A stretch of 64,000 bases of DNA from Thalassococcus arenae (GCF_019104745.1 NZ_JAHRWL010000001.1:1965001-2029000); one strand, 5' to 3'. Counted from the first letter of the stretch, positions 1 through 10,138 are shown. Notes: a model not told the origin generated them from the sequence alone. Numbers and translations are program-made.

Positions 1-1
1 C

Positions 2-322
2 GGCGTGGTCAATACCGACCAGTTCTTCGCCACCGACAGCCACCGCATCCACTCCAGGCACAAGGCGCGGCTGGAACAGTTCTTCCGCGACAGCAACGCC
101 TTTGCCTTCACCATCGTCGGTCACACCGACAGCCGGGCCAGCGACGAATACAACATGCGGCTCAGCTACAACCGGGCCATCGCGGTGGCCAAGGTCGCGC
201 AGTCGGTCGGCGCCAAGATCGTCGATGTCCGCGGCATGGGCGAACGCTATCCGGTTGCGGACAACCGCACCAAAGACGGCATGGCGCGCAACCGCCGCGT
301 CGAAATCCTGTGCTTCCAGTAA
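2..322 (+). CDS. OmpA-family outer membrane protein, C-terminal part (5' end outside window)
   Basis: The reading frame is open to the left edge of the window, so the start lies upstream; the GTG at position 5 is probably an internal valine. The visible residues form an OmpA-like peptidoglycan-binding domain: GHTDSRASDEYN, NMRLSYNRA and a terminal NRRVEI motif are the usual landmarks, with the Asp and Arg that hold diaminopimelate in the family. Such domains anchor outer membrane proteins or lipoproteins to the cell wall. The next gene encodes a small lipoprotein 14 bases downstream, so the two may share an envelope operon. The N-terminal part, which would show whether this is a barrel or a lipoprotein, cannot be seen. 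Confidence 0.85.
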   Translation, partial: GVVNTDQFFATDSHRIHSRHKARLEQFFRDSNAFAFTIVGHTDSRASDEYNMRLSYNRAIAVAKVAQSVGAKIVDVRGMGERYPVADNRTKDGMARNRRVEILCFQ

Positions 323-336
323 GAAGGGTGGCTGAC

Positions 337-651
337 ATGACGTTTGCAAAAACCGCTCTCGGTCTCGGCGCCATCCTGCTGCTGACCGCCTGTTCCGACG
401 AAGGCCTGCGGGGCTATCCGCCGGACAAGACCATCGACCGCGGCATCAACGGCCATTCGCTCAAGACGACGCAATGGGGTGTCTGGGTCAACCCGGATGG
501 CTGCGACCACTGGATCGCCGACGACGGGGTCGAGGGCTATCTGGTGACGCGCCTGGACAAGTACGGCAAGCCGGTCTGTTCGGGCGTCGCGCCGCCGACC
601 TACACGGCAGGCGACTTCAAGGGCGGCTCGCCCATCCCGGATCCGAACTGA
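337..651 (+). CDS. small predicted lipoprotein, function unknown
   Basis: A 104-residue protein starting at ATG 337; the in-frame upstream GTG at 310 overlaps the previous gene and would spoil the signal peptide. Residues 1-19 form a hydrophobic signal ending in the lipobox LLTAC, so Cys20 or so should be lipidated and the mature protein held in the inner or outer membrane. The rest is hydrophilic, with two further cysteines (in DGCDHW and KPVCSG) that could pair. Similar short lipoproteins next to OmpA-type proteins are common in Rhodobacterales, but I do not recognise a named family. A rho-independent terminator follows. Confidence 0.8.
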   Translation: MTFAKTALGLGAILLLTACSDEGLRGYPPDKTIDRGINGHSLKTTQWGVWVNPDGCDHWIADDGVEGYLVTRLDKYGKPVCSGVAPPTYTAGDFKGGSPIPDPN

Positions 652-676
652 TCCCGTCGGAACGGACATTCCCAAG

Positions 677-708
677 GACCGCGTGGTGCGACGCCGCGCG
701 GTCTTTTT
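677..708 (+). terminator. rho-independent terminator after the lipoprotein gene
   Basis: GACCGCG (677-683) pairs perfectly with CGCGGTC (697-703), and TTTTT follows at 704-708. It separates the OmpA/lipoprotein pair from the phoH operon. Confidence 0.8.
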
Positions 709-799
709 CGTTTCCAAGGTCCGACATCCGCCGGCCAAGCCTTGTCTTGCCCCTCGGGGCTTGGCACCCTGATCCCGAGTCGCAACCCAGGAGCATTGC

Positions 800-1780
800 G
801 TGACCACAGGCACCCTGTCCGAGCTCATTCTCGAATTTCCAGACAATCGCCTTTTGATCGATCTTTGCGGCGAATACGATCGCAACCTCACCGATATCGA
901 AACCCGCACCGGCGTGCAGATCCTGCGCCGCGGCAACCAGTTGGCGATCCACGGCGCCCCCGAAGCCCAGGCGGAAGCGCACGAGGTGCTGACCGCGCTC
1001 TACAATCGCCTGGAACAGGGCCGCGAGGTCGGCCAGGCCGATATCGACCGCGAGTTCCGACTGAGTGCCGAGGATGCCGGACCCGACAGCCAGCTCGAGA
1101 TGTTTTCTGGCGGCAAGGTCGAGATCAAGACCCGCAAGAAACTGGTCGAGCCGCGCACAGAAACGCAGAAGGCCTATGTCAAGGCACTGTTCGGAAACGA
1201 ACTGGCCTTCGGGATCGGCCCGGCGGGCACCGGCAAGACCTACCTTGCCGTCGCGGTGGGCGTGAACATGTTGATCAACGGCCTGGTGGACAAGATCATC
1301 CTGAGCCGTCCCGCCGTCGAGGCGGGCGAAAAGCTGGGCTACCTGCCGGGCGACATGAAGGACAAGGTCGATCCGTACATGCAGCCGCTTTACGACGCGC
1401 TGAACGATTTCCTGCCGGGCAAGCAATTGGCCAAGCTGATCGAGGAAAAGACCGTCGAAATCGCGCCGCTGGCCTTCATGCGCGGTCGAACCCTGTCCAA
1501 CGCCTTCGTGGTGCTGGACGAGGCGCAGAACGCGACGACGATGCAGATGAAGATGTTCCTGACCCGGTTGGGCGAAGGCTCGCGGATGGTGATCACAGGT
1601 GATCGCACGCAGATCGACCTGCCGCGCGGGGTGCCGTCGGGGCTGGCCGATGCCGAACGGTTGCTGAGCGCGATCCCCAACATCGCCTTCACCTATTTCA
1701 CCGCAAAGGACGTGGTGCGCCATCCGCTGGTCGCCGCGATCATCGAAGCCTATGAGAAGGACGCCGAAAAACCGGCCTGA
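800..1780 (+). CDS. phoH: PhoH-like ATPase (YbeZ)
   Basis: A 326-residue P-loop NTPase of the PhoH/YbeZ family, a cytoplasmic ATPase linked to RNA metabolism and functionally paired with the YbeY nuclease. An N-terminal KH-like region (about residues 10-85) precedes the PhoH domain. Walker A is GPAGTGKT at residues 140-147 and Walker B is VVLDEAQNA from residue 237; VITGD follows as sensor motif. The GTG start at 800 has AGGAG seven bases upstream. It is first in the classic phoH-ybeY-corC-lnt order, 59 bases before ybeY. Length is normal for the family. Confidence 0.95.
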   Translation: MTTGTLSELILEFPDNRLLIDLCGEYDRNLTDIETRTGVQILRRGNQLAIHGAPEAQAEAHEVLTALYNRLEQGREVGQADIDREFRLSAEDAGPDSQLEMFSGGKVEIKTRKKLVEPRTETQKAYVKALFGNELAFGIGPAGTGKTYLAVAVGVNMLINGLVDKIILSRPAVEAGEKLGYLPGDMKDKVDPYMQPLYDALNDFLPGKQLAKLIEEKTVEIAPLAFMRGRTLSNAFVVLDEAQNATTMQMKMFLTRLGEGSRMVITGDRTQIDLPRGVPSGLADAERLLSAIPNIAFTYFTAKDVVRHPLVAAIIEAYEKDAEKPA

Positions 1781-1839
1781 TCCTTCCGCTTGCTCTTGAA
1801 CCCAAGGTGACCGGGGGCCGGTCCCCGGCGATCTGACAG

Positions 1840-2328
1840 ATGTTGACCGATACCATTCTCGAAGATGATCGCTGGCAGGAGGCCGGCCTGCCCGACATCG
1901 CCGAACGCGCGGCGCGGGCGGTGCTGGTGCATCTGGGCCATGATCCGGCGCGTTTCGAGATCGCCGTGCTTGGTTGTGACGATGCCCGCATCGCCGCGCT
2001 GAACGCGGATTTCCGCGGCAAGCCGCAGCCCACCAACGTGCTGAGCTGGCCTGCCGAAGACCTGTCCAGTGAAACCCCCGGCGGAAATCCGCTGGCGCCG
2101 GGGGACGCCGAACTGGGCGACATCGCCATCGCCTACGACACCTGCTTGCGCGAAGCGACAAGCGCGGGCAAAAGCCTGGCTGATCACGCCTGTCATCTGG
2201 TTGTGCATGGCGTGATGCATCTTCTGGGTTACGATCACGTCCGTGACGCGGATGCCACGCTGATGGAAGGGTTGGAGATCGCCATACTTGGCAAACTGGG
2301 CCTTCCCGACCCATATATGTTGAATTGA
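1840..2328 (+). CDS. ybeY: endoribonuclease YbeY / rRNA maturation factor
   Basis: A 162-residue metal-dependent single-strand endoribonuclease that matures the 3' end of 16S rRNA and takes part in 70S quality control. The zinc-binding signature HGVMHLLGYDH is complete, with His123, His127 and His133. The central motif LNADFRGKPQPTNVLSWP (around residues 55-70) is also family-typical. It follows phoH and precedes corC by 33 bases, matching the conserved operon in proteobacteria. Confidence 0.95.
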   Translation: MLTDTILEDDRWQEAGLPDIAERAARAVLVHLGHDPARFEIAVLGCDDARIAALNADFRGKPQPTNVLSWPAEDLSSETPGGNPLAPGDAELGDIAIAYDTCLREATSAGKSLADHACHLVVHGVMHLLGYDHVRDADATLMEGLEIAILGKLGLPDPYMLN

Positions 2329-2361
2329 CGGCCCCTGGGGCCATGACCGGACAGAGGACCA

Positions 2362-3372
2362 ATGGGCGATAACGACGGCTCGTCTAGCGCGGCGCAAAGC
2401 GCGCTTCAGACGGGGCAGCCAGAGGCTGATACAGCGAAGTCAGACACCCGGCCGGGTTTGTTCCGGCGCATTTTCCGTGGCCGCGGATCATATCCGCATC
2501 ATGACAGCCATGTCTCAGGTGCGGCCGTCAAGGCGGCGTTGCGCCCGGTTCACGGCATGGTCAACCTGCGGCGGATGCGGGTCGAGGACGTGGCGATCCC
2601 CAAGGCCGAGATCATCGCGGTGCCGGACACTATCAACAAATCCGATCTCGTCGCGGTCTTTCGGCAAAGCGGGCTGACCCGGCTGCCGGTCTACGAAGGC
2701 ACGCTGGACAACCCGGTCGGCATGGCCCATCTCAAGGATTTCGCGCTCAGCCACGGTTTCAACGGCGGCGAGGGCCGTTTCAACCTGCGCAAGATCCTGC
2801 GGCCGCTTCTGTTCGTGCCGCCATCGATGCCGATCGGCGTTCTGCTGACCAAGATGCAGGCCGAACGGCGCCACATGGCGCTGGTGATCGACGAATATGG
2901 CGGCGTCGACGGGCTGGTGACCATCGAGGATTTGATCGAACAGGTCATCGGCGAGATCGAGGACGAACACGACAACGGCGAGGACAAGTACTGGACGCGC
3001 GAGAAATCGGGCGCCTACCTGGCCGTCGCGCGCACGCCGCTCGAGGATTTCGAGGCCGAGATCGGCCGCACCCTGACCGACCATTCCGACATCGACGCCG
3101 AAGAGATCGACACGCTGGGCGGGCTGGTCTTCATGCTGGCCGGGCGTGTTCCGGCGCGCGGCGAGGTGGTGCTGCATCCCGACGGCCCGGAATTCGAGGT
3201 CGTCGATGCCGATCCGCGCCGCATCAAGCGGTTGAGGGTGCGCGTCAAGGGAGCGCCGGCGGCGACGTCCGCCGCCGCCGCACCGGCGTCGGCTGTCGAA
3301 GCCGCCGCGCCCGAAACCGCGACGCCTGAGACCGCAACGCCCGTCGAGACCGGTGAAAGCCGGCGTGGCTGA
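2362..3372 (+). CDS. corC: CorC/HlyC-type CBS-domain protein
   Basis: A 336-residue cytoplasmic protein with two CBS domains (about residues 65-195, including VDGLVTIEDLIEQVIGEIED) and a C-terminal CorC/HlyC domain (about 205-290) ending near LRVRVKG. The family is associated with magnesium/cobalt export. The last 40 residues are a low-complexity Ala/Pro/Glu/Thr tail with repeated PETAT, longer than in E. coli CorC. No transmembrane helices are present, so it is the soluble CorC form rather than a CNNM-like transporter. Its end overlaps the proposed start of lnt by 20 bases, suggesting translational coupling. Confidence 0.92.
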   Translation: MGDNDGSSSAAQSALQTGQPEADTAKSDTRPGLFRRIFRGRGSYPHHDSHVSGAAVKAALRPVHGMVNLRRMRVEDVAIPKAEIIAVPDTINKSDLVAVFRQSGLTRLPVYEGTLDNPVGMAHLKDFALSHGFNGGEGRFNLRKILRPLLFVPPSMPIGVLLTKMQAERRHMALVIDEYGGVDGLVTIEDLIEQVIGEIEDEHDNGEDKYWTREKSGAYLAVARTPLEDFEAEIGRTLTDHSDIDAEEIDTLGGLVFMLAGRVPARGEVVLHPDGPEFEVVDADPRRIKRLRVRVKGAPAATSAAAAPASAVEAAAPETATPETATPVETGESRRG

Positions 3373-4885
3373 CAACCCGCGCGCCGCGCCGGGACGCCTG
3401 CCGCTCTGGTCGCGGCTGCCTCTGTCGGTTGCGGCCGGCGTTCTCATGGGGCTGTCCACCGCGCCTTACGACCTGTGGTATCTGGGTTTCGCCGGATTGG
3501 TGGCGGCGTTCTGGCTGTTCGCCGCTGCGCCCGCGGCGTTCCAGGCCATCGGCACGGGATGGGGCGTCGGTCTTGGCTATTTCGGCTTCGGCCTGGGATG
3601 GATCGTCGAGCCGTTCATGGTCGATGTCGCCGAAACCGGCTGGATGGCGCCGTTCGCGCTGCTTCTGATGGCCGGCGGGCTGGCGCTGTTCTGGGCGCTG
3701 GCCTTCTGGAGCGCGGCGCATCTCAGGTCGCGGCCCCTTTGGGCGCTGGTTCTGACATGGACCGCGGCAGAGTTGGCGCGGGCCTATGTCTTCACCGGCT
3801 TCCCCTGGGGGCTTGTCGGATATCTCTGGGCACCGGTCATGGCCATCCAATGGGTTTCGGTGATCGGCCCGCACGGGTTGACGCTGGTCACGCTTGCGGT
3901 CGCCGCTTCGCTGGCGATGGCGCTGCGCGCGGGCCGCGACGGAGCCCCGAGCGTCGCCGCCGGGCTGATCGGGCTGGCGGCCCTGGGGCTGGGCGGCGCC
4001 TGGCTGACCCCGCCGGTTCAAGACCTTTCGGGCCGCCCGATGATCCGGCTGATCCAGCCCAACGCACCGCAACACGAGAAATGGGACCCGAACAAGGTTC
4101 AGATGTTCTTCGACCGGCAGGTATCGTTCACCGCCGCACCGCCGGAGGGGGCGAAACCCGCGCTGGTGGTGTGGCCCGAAACCGCCGTGCCGGTCTTGCT
4201 GAACCGCGCCGGCGATGCGTTCGCGCGCATCTCGGAGGCGGCGGGTCCGGCGCCGGTCGTGGTGGGCATCCAGCGCGCCGAGTCCGGCCGGTTCTACAAT
4301 TCGCTTGCGGTGATGGACGGGCAGGGCGGACTGGTGCAGGTCTATGACAAGCACCACCTGGTGCCCTTCGGGGAATACATGCCCGCTGCGGCCTTGTTCC
4401 GGCGCTGGAACATCTTCGGGCTGGCCGCGCGGGCCGAGGGCGGCTACAGCCCGGGACCCGGCCCGGACATCCTCGATCTCGGTGGGCTGGGCCTGGCACT
4501 GCCGTTGATCTGCTACGAGGCGGTGTTCCCGCAGGATGTCCAGCGCGCGCCGCTGCGGCCCGATCTGCTGTTGCAGATCACCAACGACGCCTGGTTCGGC
4601 AGCTGGTCGGGACCGTATCAGCATTTCGCCCAGGCGCGCATCCGGGCGATCGAACAGGGCCTGCCCATGGTGCGGGCGGCCAATACCGGCGTATCGGCGA
4701 TGATCGACGGCGCGGGCCGGATCGTGGCGTCTCTGCCGCTGAACCAGGAGGGGTTCGTCGATGCGCCCCTGCCGCCGCCGATGCGCCACACGCTGTATGC
4801 CCGGACCGGCGATCTGCCGGTTCTGGTGTTGCTTTTCGCCTGCGCCGCAGGGCTGATCGCGCTGCGCCGGCGTGTTTCCGATTGA
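3353..4885 (+). CDS. lnt: apolipoprotein N-acyltransferase
   Basis: Adds the third acyl chain to the N-terminal cysteine of lipoproteins at the periplasmic face of the inner membrane. An N-terminal half with several hydrophobic helices is followed by a nitrilase-like domain. The catalytic triad is present: Glu in WPETAVP (about 276), Lys in YDKHHLVPFGEYMP (about 333) and Cys in LICYEAVFP (about 387), counted from GTG 3353. A second GTG at 3365 would shorten the protein by four residues and cannot be excluded. At about 510 residues the length is normal. It ends the phoH operon; the metK promoter may overlap its stop codon. Confidence 0.95.
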   Translation: MKAGVADNPRAAPGRLPLWSRLPLSVAAGVLMGLSTAPYDLWYLGFAGLVAAFWLFAAAPAAFQAIGTGWGVGLGYFGFGLGWIVEPFMVDVAETGWMAPFALLLMAGGLALFWALAFWSAAHLRSRPLWALVLTWTAAELARAYVFTGFPWGLVGYLWAPVMAIQWVSVIGPHGLTLVTLAVAASLAMALRAGRDGAPSVAAGLIGLAALGLGGAWLTPPVQDLSGRPMIRLIQPNAPQHEKWDPNKVQMFFDRQVSFTAAPPEGAKPALVVWPETAVPVLLNRAGDAFARISEAAGPAPVVVGIQRAESGRFYNSLAVMDGQGGLVQVYDKHHLVPFGEYMPAAALFRRWNIFGLAARAEGGYSPGPGPDILDLGGLGLALPLICYEAVFPQDVQRAPLRPDLLLQITNDAWFGSWSGPYQHFAQARIRAIEQGLPMVRAANTGVSAMIDGAGRIVASLPLNQEGFVDAPLPPPMRHTLYARTGDLPVLVLLFACAAGLIALRRRVSD

Positions 4886-4930
4886 CCGCGTCGCGGGCGC
4901 GGCGTAGGGCAGTCGCAAGCATAACAAACC

Positions 4931-4976
4931 CGTCACAACGGCTTCCTGGCGTGGCGGAGCGAGCACCAATGGAGCA
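4931..4976 (+). promoter_or_regulatory. SAM/SAH riboswitch in the metK leader
   Basis: CGTCAC (4931-4936) pairs with GTGGCG (4951-4956) to form the stem, enclosing AACGGCTTCCTGGC. The loop segment GCTTC (4941-4945) is complementary, with one G-U pair, to GGAGC (4971-4975), which is the Shine-Dalgarno of metK (ATG at 4980). This H-type pseudoknot and the conserved stretches CACAACGGCTTCCTGGCGTG and ATTGGAGCA-like 3' end are those of the SAM/SAH class known upstream of metK in Rhodobacterales. SAM binding should stabilise the pseudoknot and block initiation. A possible promoter, TTGACC (4882-4887) with a poor -10 TAGGGC 17 bases on, overlaps the lnt stop codon. Confidence 0.93.
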
Positions 4977-4979
4977 CCC

Positions 4980-6158
<1,179 letters not shown>

Positions 6159-6162
6159 CGGA

Positions 6163-6208
6163 CAAAACGCTGGCGAGCGTTTTGCAAATTCCTTGGAGAG
6201 GAATTTGC
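6163..6208 (+). repeat. two abutting perfect hairpins between metK and trmB
   Basis: CAAAACGCT (6163-6171) pairs with AGCGTTTTG (6176-6184) around a GGCG loop, and GCAAATTCCT (6184-6193) pairs with AGGAATTTGC (6199-6208) around TGGAG. The two stems share base 6184. There is no T tract, so it is not a standard intrinsic terminator, although the first stem ends in TTTTG. The shape suggests an intergenic palindromic repeat or an mRNA-stabilising 3' structure for metK. Confidence 0.7.
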
Positions 6209-6275
6209 GGCGCGGGGTCGGAAGGCGGCGCGGCGGGATTGAACCGCGCGGCGCGGCGCGGTATCTGCGCGCGTC

Positions 6276-6989
6276 ATGACCACCTCGAACAAGCATCCCG
6301 GCGCGCCCTGGCGCAACTTCTACGGCCGCGTGCGGGGCAAGACCCTGAAAGCCAGCCAGGAGACCTATCTTGCCGAGGACCTGGCGCGCCTGTCGCCCGG
6401 CGCAGTGGAATGGGCGGACAATCCCGGTCGCGTGCCGCTTGATCTCGATGCGCTTTTCGGCAGCGCGCCGGTCTGGCTGGAGGTGGGTTTCGGCGGCGGT
6501 GAGCACATGGTGCATCAGGCTGTCCGAAACCCGGATGTCGGGATCATCGGCTGCGAGCCCTTCATCAACGGCGTGGCGATGTTGCTGGGCAAGATACGCC
6601 GTGCCGGGGTCGCCAATCTGCGGGTTCATCCCGGCGACGTTCGCAACCTCTTCGACGTGTTGCCCGATGCCTGCATCGACAGGGCCTTCCTGCTGTATCC
6701 CGACCCGTGGCCCAAGAAGCGGCATCACCGGCGCCGGTTCGTGACCCCGGAATTTCTCGACCCGCTGGCCCGGGTGATGAAGCCAGGGTCGGTATTCCGG
6801 GTGGCGACGGACATACCCGACTATGTGCGCCAGACGCTGGTCGAGGTTCCCAGGGCCGGGTTCGCGTGGCTGGCCGAACGCCCTGCCGACTGGCGCGAAC
6901 CCTGGGATGACTGGCTGTCGACGCGTTACGAGCAGAAGGCGCTTCGCGAGGGCCGGGTGCCGCATTACCTGACCTTCCGGCGGCTTTGA
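6276..6989 (+). CDS. trmB: tRNA (guanine-N7-)-methyltransferase
   Basis: A 237-residue SAM-dependent methyltransferase that forms m7G46 in tRNA. The SAM-binding signature EVGFGGGEHMVHQA lies at about residues 68-81, the substrate region YPDPWPKKRHHRRR follows at about 147-160, and TDIPDY and the C-terminal STRYEQKALREGR motif match the family. The ATG at 6276 has no strong Shine-Dalgarno. It lies 117 bases after metK, beyond the double hairpin, so it may be partly co-transcribed with metK or have its own promoter. Confidence 0.93.
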   Translation: MTTSNKHPGAPWRNFYGRVRGKTLKASQETYLAEDLARLSPGAVEWADNPGRVPLDLDALFGSAPVWLEVGFGGGEHMVHQAVRNPDVGIIGCEPFINGVAMLLGKIRRAGVANLRVHPGDVRNLFDVLPDACIDRAFLLYPDPWPKKRHHRRRFVTPEFLDPLARVMKPGSVFRVATDIPDYVRQTLVEVPRAGFAWLAERPADWREPWDDWLSTRYEQKALREGRVPHYLTFRRL

Positions 6990-7000
6990 CGGCGGCGTCC

Positions 7001-7030
7001 GCGTATTTTCGAAAGAGAAGAAGCAGGGGG
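7001..7030 (+). repeat. dispersed intergenic element GCGTATTTTCGAAAGAGAAG, copy 1
   Basis: The sequence GCGTATTTTCGAAAGAGAAG followed by AAGCAGGGGG precedes aroA by about 60 bases. Near-identical copies occur at 46339 (before livG) and 51484 (before livF), and looser versions at 14121 and 40845. Confidence 0.6.
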
Positions 7031-7087
7031 TGTGGATTCCGCACGCGCGGCGGTCTATCAGTCGGACGGTTCTGAAAAGGAGACGCC

Positions 7088-8443
7088 ATGTCCGGCCACG
7101 GTGATCCCATTCCGATGGAAGCGTGCAAATCCGGTCCGTTGCGCGGCGAGGCGCATGTGCCGGGCGACAAGTCGATTTCGCACCGGTCGCTGATCCTGGG
7201 CGCCTTGGCGGTCGGCGAGACCCGGGTGACGGGCCTGCTGGAAGGGCAGGATGTTCTGGATACCGGGCGCGCGATGCGCGCTTTCGGCGCCGAAATGGAA
7301 AAGCGTGGCGACACCTGGCATGTGCACGGTGTGGGTGTCGGTGGGTTCGCCGAGCCCGACCGGGTCATCGATTGCGGCAATTCGGGCACCGGGGTTCGGC
7401 TGATCATGGGGGCGATGGCGACCGCGCCGATCGCCGCGACCTTTACCGGGGATGCGAGCCTGAACAGCCGGCCGATGGCGCGGGTGACCGATCCGCTGGC
7501 ATTGTTCGGCGCGCGTGCCTATGGGCGCAGCGGCGGGCGGCTGCCCATGACGATCCTGGGTGCACGTGACCCGCTGCCGGTCCGCTATGCCACGCCCGTG
7601 CCCTCGGCGCAGGTCAAGTCGGCAGTGCTGCTGGCGGGGCTGAACGCACCGGGCGAGACGGTGGTGATCGAGCGCGAAGCGACGCGCGACCATTCCGAGC
7701 GGATGCTGGCCGGGTTCGGGGCGCGGATCGCCAGCGAGGACGGAAAGGAAGGTCGGGTCATCACCCTGCAGGGGCGGCCGGAACTGAAGCCCCAGACGAT
7801 CACCGTGCCACGCGACCCGTCCTCGGCCGCCTTTCCGGTCTGTGCCGCGCTGATAACCGAAGATTCGGACGTGCTGGTGCCGAATATCGGGCTGAACCCG
7901 ACGCGGGCGGGGCTGTTTACCACGCTGCGCGAGATGGGCGCCGACCTGACCTATGAAAACATGCGCGACGAGGGCGGCGAGCCGGTGGCCGATCTGCGCG
8001 CGCGGTTTTCGCCCGATCTGCGCGGCATCGAGGTGCCGCCCGAACGCGCGGCCAGCATGATCGACGAATACCCGGTGCTGTCCGCCGTGGCCGCCTTTGC
8101 GCAGGGCCGCACGCATATGCCCGGCGTCAGGGAATTGCGGGTCAAGGAAAGCGACCGGATCGACGCCATGGCGGTGGGCTTGCGTGCCGCCGGGATCGCC
8201 GTCGACGAGGGCGACGATTGGTGGAGCGTGCAAGGCCGCGGTTTCGGCGACGTGCCGGGCGGGGTGACGGTGGCCAGCCGGCTTGATCATCGCATCGCCA
8301 TGTCGTTCCTGGTGATGGGGCTGGCGACCGAAGCGCCGATGCGGGTCGATGACGGCGGGCCGATCGCCACGTCTTTCCCGATCTTCGAGACGCTCATGCA
8401 GGGGTTGGGCGCGTCGATCATCCGCGATACGGTGCCGGCATGA
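7088..8443 (+). CDS. aroA: 3-phosphoshikimate 1-carboxyvinyltransferase (EPSP synthase), class II-like
   Basis: Joins shikimate 3-phosphate and PEP in the aromatic amino acid pathway. The 451-residue sequence resembles the class II enzymes typified by the Agrobacterium CP4 form: [10 protein letters not shown] at 25-34, [42 protein letters not shown] and DHRIAMSF. The motif [10 protein letters not shown] puts Gly at residue 100, where, as I recall it, the glyphosate-insensitive CP4 enzyme has Ala. ATG 7088 has AAAGGAG just upstream. The 3' end overlaps the next gene by ATGA, so the aroA-TM-cmk-unknown genes look like one operon. Confidence 0.95.
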   Translation: MSGHGDPIPMEACKSGPLRGEAHVPGDKSISHRSLILGALAVGETRVTGLLEGQDVLDTGRAMRAFGAEMEKRGDTWHVHGVGVGGFAEPDRVIDCGNSGTGVRLIMGAMATAPIAATFTGDASLNSRPMARVTDPLALFGARAYGRSGGRLPMTILGARDPLPVRYATPVPSAQVKSAVLLAGLNAPGETVVIEREATRDHSERMLAGFGARIASEDGKEGRVITLQGRPELKPQTITVPRDPSSAAFPVCAALITEDSDVLVPNIGLNPTRAGLFTTLREMGADLTYENMRDEGGEPVADLRARFSPDLRGIEVPPERAASMIDEYPVLSAVAAFAQGRTHMPGVRELRVKESDRIDAMAVGLRAAGIAVDEGDDWWSVQGRGFGDVPGGVTVASRLDHRIAMSFLVMGLATEAPMRVDDGGPIATSFPIFETLMQGLGASIIRDTVPA

Positions 8444-8952
8444 AAGTGTTGATTACCCTGGTCGCGGCCTTTGCAGCCGCCTTGTTCGGCACCCTCCTGT
8501 GGCTGACCGAAACCTATCTGAAACCGCAGGCGGATGGCATGGCGCCGTTCGACGGGCGCGTTTTCGGCTATGATTTCGAGACCGCAAAAACCTATCTCGA
8601 AACGCTTACCGCCAATGGCCGGGCGGTCTACATGCTCGAGATGCGTCTGCTCGACACGGTCTTTCCGTTCACGCTGTTCCTGCTTCTGGCGCTGATGACC
8701 GGGCGGCTGATCCGCGAGCCGGGTTTCGGGCGACTGGTGCTGCATCTGATCCCGGCCTTCACCTATTTCGTCGCCGATATCTGGGAAAACTCGATGGTCG
8801 CGATGATGCTGCGGCTGGGGCCGGGTGGGATCGAGCCGTGGCAGGTGCAACTGGCCTCGGCGCTGACCATGGTCAAGTGGCTGGCCGTTGCCTTGTCGGT
8901 CGCGATGATCGGATGGTTGTACTTGCAGGGTCGTCGGACGGCCCGGGGCTGA
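8440..8952 (+). CDS. small integral membrane protein, function unknown
   Basis: A 170-residue protein with about four hydrophobic helices (roughly residues 4-22, 70-88, 97-115 and 145-165) separated by a soluble loop of some 45 residues after the first helix. I do not recognise a named family. It starts inside the aroA stop codon (ATGA overlap) and ends seven bases before cmk, so it is co-translated with two central-metabolism genes. No catalytic motif is visible. The aroA-cmk-rpsA neighbourhood is conserved in many proteobacteria, and this gene is an insertion into it. Confidence 0.75.
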   Translation: MKVLITLVAAFAAALFGTLLWLTETYLKPQADGMAPFDGRVFGYDFETAKTYLETLTANGRAVYMLEMRLLDTVFPFTLFLLLALMTGRLIREPGFGRLVLHLIPAFTYFVADIWENSMVAMMLRLGPGGIEPWQVQLASALTMVKWLAVALSVAMIGWLYLQGRRTARG

Positions 8953-8959
8953 TCGGGCG

Positions 8960-9574
8960 ATGTCGTTCACCGTGGCCATCGATGGGCCCGCCGCAGCGGG
9001 CAAGGGCACGATCAGCCGTGCCGTGGCCGGCCGTTTCGGCCTTGCGCATCTGGATACCGGGCTGCTGTACCGTGCGGTGGGCAAGCGGGTTCTGGCGGGC
9101 GCGGCGGCGATCGACGCGGCGCGCAGGCTGACGCCGGACGACCTGTCGGCCGACGATCTGCGGACGCCGGACGTGGCGCAGGCCGCGTCGAAAGTGGCGG
9201 CGATCCCCGAAGTGCGCGCCGCGCTGGTCGATTTCCAGCGCGCGTTCGCGCGGCGCTCGGGCGGCGCGGTACTGGACGGCCGCGACATCGGCACGGTGAT
9301 TTGCCCCGAGGCCGAGGTAAAGCTGTTCGTCACCGCCAGCCCCGAAGTGCGGGCCGAACGCCGCCTGAAAGAATTGCGCGATGGCGGTCACGACACCGAT
9401 TACGAAACGGTGCTGGCGGATGTCCGTCAGCGCGATGCCCGGGATACGGGTCGCGCCGATGCGCCGCTGCGCGCCGCGGAAGACGCCATCGTCATCGACA
9501 CATCGGCGATGGATATCGATACCGCCGTCGCGGCCGCGATCGCCCATGTATCCCGAAAATACGGTGGCGCATGA
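8960..9574 (+). CDS. cmk: cytidylate kinase
   Basis: Phosphorylates CMP and dCMP using ATP. The P-loop is [10 protein letters not shown] at about residues 7-16, followed by [12 protein letters not shown], the conserved [20 protein letters not shown] around residue 105 and the lid-region arginines in RAERRLKEL and [12 protein letters not shown]. At 204 residues it is slightly shorter than the E. coli enzyme, as often in alphaproteobacteria. Its stop overlaps the next small gene by ATGA. The position just upstream of rpsA is the usual one. Confidence 0.94.
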   Translation: MSFTVAIDGPAAAGKGTISRAVAGRFGLAHLDTGLLYRAVGKRVLAGAAAIDAARRLTPDDLSADDLRTPDVAQAASKVAAIPEVRAALVDFQRAFARRSGGAVLDGRDIGTVICPEAEVKLFVTASPEVRAERRLKELRDGGHDTDYETVLADVRQRDARDTGRADAPLRAAEDAIVIDTSAMDIDTAVAAAIAHVSRKYGGA

Positions 9575-9888
9575 CCACGCATTCGGGCGCTGTTGTGATC
9601 TTTTCGCGGGCTGGCGGCTTTGCCGACCGGATCCGTGCCTATCGCGTGCTGGTCGATGGGAGCGAGGCGGGACACGTCTCGGCTGGCGATACCCTCTGCG
9701 TTCCCGTTTCACCCGGATTGCACCGGATCGAGGCGCGGATCGACTGGTGCCGCAGCCGGACAATCGAGATCGATCTCGCGCCGGGTGAGACGCGCCACAT
9801 CGATATCCGCAATACCTATGGCGCCGCTCTGGCGCTTTGGGCGGTGACCATCGGCCATCGGTCATACCTGACCCTGACGCCGCGGTGA
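9571..9888 (+). CDS. small hypothetical protein
   Basis: A 105-residue protein starting at ATG 9571, which overlaps the cmk stop (ATGA), so translation is probably coupled. The sequence alternates short hydrophobic and charged strands ([41 protein letters not shown]), a pattern suggesting an all-beta fold like the small PEGA-like or carbohydrate-binding-like domains, but I cannot assign a family. No signal peptide is present. The gene lies between cmk and the rpsA promoter and is probably the last gene of the aroA operon. Confidence 0.65.
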   Translation: MTTHSGAVVIFSRAGGFADRIRAYRVLVDGSEAGHVSAGDTLCVPVSPGLHRIEARIDWCRSRTIEIDLAPGETRHIDIRNTYGAALALWAVTIGHRSYLTLTPR

Positions 9889-9946
9889 CGGCGGTGCGAG
9901 CGGTGTGACGATGCGCTGCGGGCTGTACAGGCGCCGTCGCGGGGGC

Positions 9947-9975
9947 TTGCCCCGGTCCGGGGACGGCGCTATAGA
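9947..9975 (+). promoter_or_regulatory. candidate sigma-70-type promoter of rpsA
   Basis: TTGCCC (9947-9952) and TATAGA (9970-9975) are separated by 17 bases. Transcription would begin near 9982, giving a leader of about 155 bases before the rpsA start at 10139. Confidence 0.55.
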
Positions 9976-10023
9976 CCGCCTCGTCACCGCAGGCGAACAC
10001 GCCGCAGGGCAAAGGGATCGAGC

Positions 10024-10055
10024 AGGGCCGGCACCTTCCGGCCCTCTTTGTTTTG
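10024..10055 (+). terminator. terminator-like hairpin in the rpsA leader
   Basis: AGGGCCGG (10024-10031) pairs perfectly with CCGGCCCT (10038-10045), followed by the T-rich CTTTGTTTTG. It can end transcription of the aroA-cmk operon. Because it lies downstream of the candidate promoter at 9947-9975, it could also attenuate rpsA. Confidence 0.7.
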
Positions 10056-10138
10056 CGCACCGCCCGCACGACCACATCAAAGACCGGCGGAGACAACCGC
10101 ATGGCCAGAAAACCATGATCGAAGGAATGAAACGCCAC

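Noticed and set aside
617..2362. A 581-codon minus-strand frame opposite phoH and ybeY
   Set aside because: Shadow of two conserved genes; no ribosome-binding site or recognisable motif.
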